The position numbers were made by a program, and so were the translations under genes. The notes under the pieces are model-generated. The model made no database searches. It worked only from the letters and a program-made list of their open reading frames with translations, and had not been told where the DNA came from. Positions 63,981 through 64,000 of a stretch of DNA of 64,000 nt are shown piece after piece (the first letter of the stretch is position 1; every line of letters starts with the position of its first letter). Source of the DNA: JALOAT01 sp041685115 (GTDB taxonomy: Bacteria; Pseudomonadota; Gammaproteobacteria; Thiohalomonadales; Thiohalomonadaceae); NCBI GenBank assembly GCA_041685115.1, contig JAWLGK010000001.1, positions 248,001-312,000 on the forward strand, given 5' to 3'.

Positions 63981-64000
63981 GAGCAAACTTTCTGAAGGTT
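63977..64000 (+). CDS. Possible start of a gene cut by the window edge
   Basis: ATG 63977 (MRANFLKV) is open to the right edge and has GGGAG about 10 nt upstream. Eight codons are too few to identify it. Confidence 0.3.

Overview
The window looks like a chromosomal segment of a high-GC gammaproteobacterium. It carries MutH, a ChpA/PilL twitching chemosensory kinase, Slt, RNase D, Mpl (a meso-diaminopimelate peptide ligase), RsmE, PagL and MoaCDE. A tkt-gap-pgk-pyk-fba cluster converges on a CbbR-like LysR gene, and PPi-dependent phosphofructokinase sits beside a proton-pumping pyrophosphatase. That mix is typical of autotrophic or methylotrophic gammaproteobacteria (Chromatiales/Acidiferrobacterales-type or methanotroph-type). 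This placement is inferred from gene content only; no rRNA or tRNA gene was seen.

Layout. 1-6.7 kb: the 3' part of a giant chpA-like hybrid kinase, a CheW-like gene and a diheme cytochrome c, then a REP-like palindrome cluster. 7.0-11.6 kb (minus strand): a methyl-cycle block metK, ahcY, metF, rsmE, with an SAH riboswitch in front of ahcY. 11.7-12.5 kb: a PhnD-like binding protein, divergent from 13-20.1 kb, the tkt-gap-pgk-pyk-fba carbon cluster, which ends in a strong terminator. 20.2-25.4 kb: a fold-back repeat, a CbbR-like regulator, a small unknown gene, a methyltransferase, an Ala/Lys-rich histone-like protein, an aminopeptidase lipoprotein and PagL. 25.5-38.7 kb: Slt, a free CZB protein, DUF445, a bd-type (CioAB-like) quinol oxidase, a GH100-like glycosidase, dodecin, a DLH-family hydrolase, MutH, a RutE-like nitroreductase, a CDF metal exporter, moaC, moaD-moaE and a DksA-like protein. 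38.8-42.9 kb (minus): pfp, hppA, ppa, a pyrophosphate-metabolism group. 43.2-44.7 kb: an adenylate kinase fused to a roughly 290-residue KAAPKK-repeat histone-like tail. 44.8-54 kb: cardiolipin synthase-like gene, RNase D, a membrane protein, mpl, ubiX, a LON-domain protein, a DedA-PAP2-LssY fusion and metY. 54-58.8 kb: a secreted double rhodanese, a DHFR-like gene, a 29-codon Lys-rich small gene and a Na/Pi-cotransporter-like gene. 58.9-63.6 kb (minus): an operon with overlapping genes for a corrinoid protein, a UroD-superfamily methyltransferase, an ASKHA ferredoxin (RACE-type activator) and a GAF/PAS-HD-GYP protein.

How the genes fit together. AhcY, MetF and MetK serve the activated methyl cycle, and the riboswitch senses SAH. 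Tkt, Gap, Pgk, Pyk and Fba form central carbon metabolism (glycolysis/gluconeogenesis and, if a Rubisco exists elsewhere, the Calvin cycle). Pfp, HppA and Ppa partition pyrophosphate between a reversible phosphofructokinase step, proton pumping and hydrolysis. The last operon is a corrinoid methyl-transfer module joined by overlapping genes to a probable c-di-GMP phosphodiesterase.

Most notable: the adenylate kinase/histone-like fusion with a possible internal start; the corrinoid/HD-GYP operon; a family of fold-back intergenic repeats; a MoaD whose Gly-Gly is not terminal; and several enzymes with a replaced key residue (PagL, the UroD-like protein, the DLH hydrolase, the DksA-like protein).
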